Shown piece by piece: positions 45,315 to 47,407 of a DNA stretch of 47,407 bases (position 1 is the stretch's first letter; the number at the start of each line of letters is the position of its first letter). Source of the stretch: an uncultured Paracoccus sp. (GTDB lineage: Bacteria > Pseudomonadota > Alphaproteobacteria > Rhodobacterales > Rhodobacteraceae); assembly GCA_934533075.1 (NCBI GenBank), contig CAKTBJ010000023.1, forward strand, positions 1 to 47,407, read 5' to 3'. Under the pieces are notes generated by a model. That model was not told the origin of the DNA. It was given only the letters and a program-made list of their open reading frames with translations, and made no database searches. The position numbers were made by a program, and so were the translations under genes.

Positions 45315-46043
45315 ATGCCCGAACTGCTGACCATCCGCTGCCTTGCCGACAACTACGCCTATCTGCTGCATGGCGGCGGCGAGACGGTGCTGATCGACGC
45401 GCCCGAGGCCGCGCCCGTGCTGGAGGCGCTGGAGGCGCGCGGCTGGCGGCTGGACCGCATCCTGCTGACCCATCACCATGCCGACCACATCCAGGCGGTG
45501 CCGGAACTGGTGGCGAAGACCGGCGCGCGCGTGGGCGGCAACCGGCTGGACGCCGCGCGCCTGCCGCCGCTGGACGAATCCTTCGCGCCCGGCGACCGGC
45601 TGAGCGTGGCGGGCACGCCTGCCGAGATACTCGACGCGCCGGGCCATACGGTGGGCCATGTCGCGATCCACCTGCCCGAGGCCGGCATGGTCTTTACCGC
45701 CGACAGCCTGATGGCGATGGGCTGCGGCCGCCTGTTCGAGGGGACGCCGGCGCAGATGTGGGACACGCTGACCCGCCTTGCCGCCCTGCCCGAGGACACG
45801 CTGGTCTGCTCCGGCCATGACTACACGCGGGGCAATGGCGGCTTTGCCCTGTCGGTCGAGCCGGGTAACGATGCCGTGCGCGACCGGATGGCGCACGGCC
45901 CGGTCTCGCCGGCGCCGCTGGCGCTGGAGCGCGCCACCAACCCCTTCCTGCGCGTGGCGGAACTGCGCGACGGCCTTGGCATGCGGGGCGAGAGCGACCT
46001 CGCGGTGTTCAACCGGCTGCGGGCGATGAAGGATGCCTTCTAG
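45315..46043 (+). CDS. gloB: Hydroxyacylglutathione hydrolase (glyoxalase II)
   Basis: GloB hydrolyses S-lactoylglutathione to lactate and glutathione, the second step of methylglyoxal detoxification. The 242-residue protein has the metallo-beta-lactamase metal ligands THHHADH (His53, His55, Asp57, His58), His111 in GHTVGH, Asp130 in TADSLMAMGCGRLFEG, and His168 in SGHDYT. The MGCGRLFEG segment is diagnostic for glyoxalase II. AAGGAAGAG precedes the ATG. Glyoxalase I is not in the window; gor, at 9.3 kb, could supply reduced glutathione. Confidence 0.95.
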   Translation: MPELLTIRCLADNYAYLLHGGGETVLIDAPEAAPVLEALEARGWRLDRILLTHHHADHIQAVPELVAKTGARVGGNRLDAARLPPLDESFAPGDRLSVAGTPAEILDAPGHTVGHVAIHLPEAGMVFTADSLMAMGCGRLFEGTPAQMWDTLTRLAALPEDTLVCSGHDYTRGNGGFALSVEPGNDAVRDRMAHGPVSPAPLALERATNPFLRVAELRDGLGMRGESDLAVFNRLRAMKDAF

Positions 46044-46138
46044 GCCTGGCGCCTTGAAAACCGCCCGCCGCGATCACAATTCACCCATCGACAGCAACGC
46101 CAGCCGCGCGAAGCAGGAAATCCGCTTGCAGCCGCGCG

Positions 46139-46147
46139 TTATCCACA
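46139..46147 (+). promoter_or_regulatory. Perfect DnaA-box sequence TTATCCACA upstream of clpA
   Basis: A single 9-bp match to the E. coli consensus DnaA box lies 77 bases before the clpA start. A TTGCAG at 46126-46131 could be a -35 element overlapping this region, but no good -10 is seen. A lone site may be chance or may bind DnaA as a regulator. Confidence 0.4.
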
Positions 46148-46223
46148 CAATCCTAACACTATCGTGGCAGACTGGCCCCGGATCGGGCATCGGCCCCGTC
46201 CGACAGACGACAGGAGTGAACCC

Positions 46224-47407
46224 GTGCCCTCATTCACGCACACGCTCGAACAGGCCATCCATGCGGCGCTCGCCATCGCGAACGAGCACCGGCATGAGCT
46301 TGCCACCCTGGAACACCTGCTGCTCTCGCTGACGGAGGAGCCGGACGCCCTGCGCGTCATGCGCGCCTGCGACATGGAGATCGAGGCGCTGCGCCAGATG
46401 CTGATCGACTATATCGAGGACGACCTGACCACGCTGGTGACCGAGATCGAAGGCTCGGAGGCCGTGCCGACCGCCGCCTTCCAGCGCGTCATCCAGCGCG
46501 CGGCGATCCATGTCCAAAGCTCGGGCCGGTCGGAGGTCACGGGCGCCAACGTGCTGGTGGCCATCTTTGCCGAGCGCGAATCGCATGCCGCGTATTTCCT
46601 GCAAGAACTGGGCGTAACCCGTTACGACGTGGTGAATTTCATTGCCCACGGCGTCGCCAGGAACCCCGATTTCAACGAGAATCGCACCGTCACCGGCACC
46701 GAGTCGGAAACCGAGGCCGAGGCCGAGGGCACGCGCGAGGAAAGCGCGCTGTCGAAGTTCTGCGTCAACCTGAACGACAAGGCCCGCACCGGCGACGTGG
46801 ACCCGCTGATCGGCCGCGAGGACGAGGTGGAGCGTTGCATCCAGGTCCTGTGCCGCCGGCGCAAGAACAACCCGCTGCTGGTGGGCGAGCCGGGCGTCGG
46901 CAAGACCGCCATCGCCGAGGGGCTGGCGCTGAAGATCACCCGTGGCCAGACGCCCGAGGTGCTGAAGGATGCGGTGATCTACTCGCTGGACATGGGTTCG
47001 CTGCTGGCCGGCACCCGCTATCGCGGCGATTTCGAGGAGCGGCTGAAGCAGGTCGTCAAGGAATTGCAGGCCCTGCCCGAATCGATCCTGTTCATCGACG
47101 AAATTCACACCGTGATCGGCGCCGGCGCGACCTCCGGCGGGGCGATGGATGCGTCCAACCTGCTGAAGCCCGCCCTGGCCGATGGCCGGATGCGCTGCAT
47201 GGGATCAACGACCTACAAGGAATACCGCCAGCATTTCGAGAAGGACCGCGCGCTGTCCCGCCGCTTCCAGAAGATCGACGTGAACGAACCTTCGGTCCCG
47301 GACACGATCAAGATCCTGATGGGGTTGAAGCCCAGCTTCGAGGCCCATCACGCGCTGCGCTATACCAATGACGCGATCAAGACGGCGGTGGAACTGTCGG
47401 CGCGCTA
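46224..47407 (+). CDS. clpA: ATP-dependent Clp protease ATP-binding subunit ClpA; 3' end outside window
   Basis: ClpA is the AAA+ unfoldase that feeds substrates, including ClpS-delivered N-degron proteins, to ClpP. The first 394 codons are in the window. The start is GTG (VPSFTHTLEQAIHAAL), set by CAGGAG 7 bases upstream; the conserved Clp N-domain begins at once, and no upstream ATG fits. The N-domain (about 1-145) is followed by an acidic linker and the first AAA+ module with Walker A GEPGVGKTA (221-229), Walker B ILFIDEIHTV and the pore loop GTRYRGDFEERLK. The second AAA+ module lies beyond the right edge. There is no sign of truncation within the visible part. Confidence 0.95.
   Translation, partial: MPSFTHTLEQAIHAALAIANEHRHELATLEHLLLSLTEEPDALRVMRACDMEIEALRQMLIDYIEDDLTTLVTEIEGSEAVPTAAFQRVIQRAAIHVQSSGRSEVTGANVLVAIFAERESHAAYFLQELGVTRYDVVNFIAHGVARNPDFNENRTVTGTESETEAEAEGTREESALSKFCVNLNDKARTGDVDPLIGREDEVERCIQVLCRRRKNNPLLVGEPGVGKTAIAEGLALKITRGQTPEVLKDAVIYSLDMGSLLAGTRYRGDFEERLKQVVKELQALPESILFIDEIHTVIGAGATSGGAMDASNLLKPALADGRMRCMGSTTYKEYRQHFEKDRALSRRFQKIDVNEPSVPDTIKILMGLKPSFEAHHALRYTNDAIKTAVELSAR

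Noticed and set aside
46139..46147. Replication origin at the DnaA box
   Set aside because: Only a single box was noticed; there is no cluster, no AT-rich unwinding region and no dnaA or other origin-linked gene nearby.

Overview
The window is 47.4 kb of GC-rich, gene-dense chromosomal DNA from an alphaproteobacterium, most likely a Paracoccus-type member of the Rhodobacteraceae. The evidence is the very high GC content, the atpHAGDC operon without F0 genes, the LolD/LolC pair, the gor-hflK-hflC-degP order, ComEC divergent from gltX-gltA, and the adjacent P-loop ATPase and MetA. The family assignment is inferred from gene style and order, not from a database search. I see no rRNA, tRNA, CRISPR array, phage gene, insertion sequence or recognisable transcription factor.

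Layout, left to right. A 3'-terminal aldehyde dehydrogenase fragment (+) meets lolC-lolD (-) at a shared terminator. A small zinc-finger protein (-) and an orphan ABC ATPase (+) diverge, followed by a repeat-bearing 547-bp gap. Next comes a minus-strand stress and housekeeping run (rpiA, gor, hflK, hflC, degP), then a minus-strand lipid cluster (MATE exporter, lpxD, acyl carrier protein, ketoacyl synthase). A divergent peptidoglycan pair follows (MepK/YcbK-like endopeptidase and L,D-transpeptidase), then a FadL-type porin. A 1-kb gap holding a degenerate tandem repeat array precedes a P-loop ATPase translationally linked to metA. comEC (-) diverges from gltX-gltA (+). An SDR, a small H-type lectin protein and the complete F1 ATP synthase operon atpHAGDC (-) come next.

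The most interesting region is 34.1-44.3 kb (-). It is a nine-gene run with start/stop overlaps or very short gaps over most of its length: an oligopeptide-type ABC importer (binding protein, two permeases, fused double ATPase), an acetylpolyamine-amidohydrolase-like deacetylase, a kinase resembling hydroxylysine kinase (HYKK/AGPHD1), a PLP enzyme resembling the ethanolamine-phosphate / phosphohydroxylysine phospho-lyases (ETNPPL/PHYKPL), and an acetolactate-synthase-like TPP enzyme. Read as a pathway, this suggests import, N-deacylation, O-phosphorylation, phospho-elimination to an aldehyde plus ammonia, and TPP-dependent processing of a carbonyl product. The substrate is unknown; an acylated or peptide-bound amino alcohol such as hydroxylysine is the leading guess. 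An inverted repeat sits between the likely -35 and -10 elements in front of the importer.

The right end holds a methyltransferase (-), glyoxalase II (+) and the 5' part of clpA (+), which starts at GTG and has a perfect DnaA-box sequence upstream.
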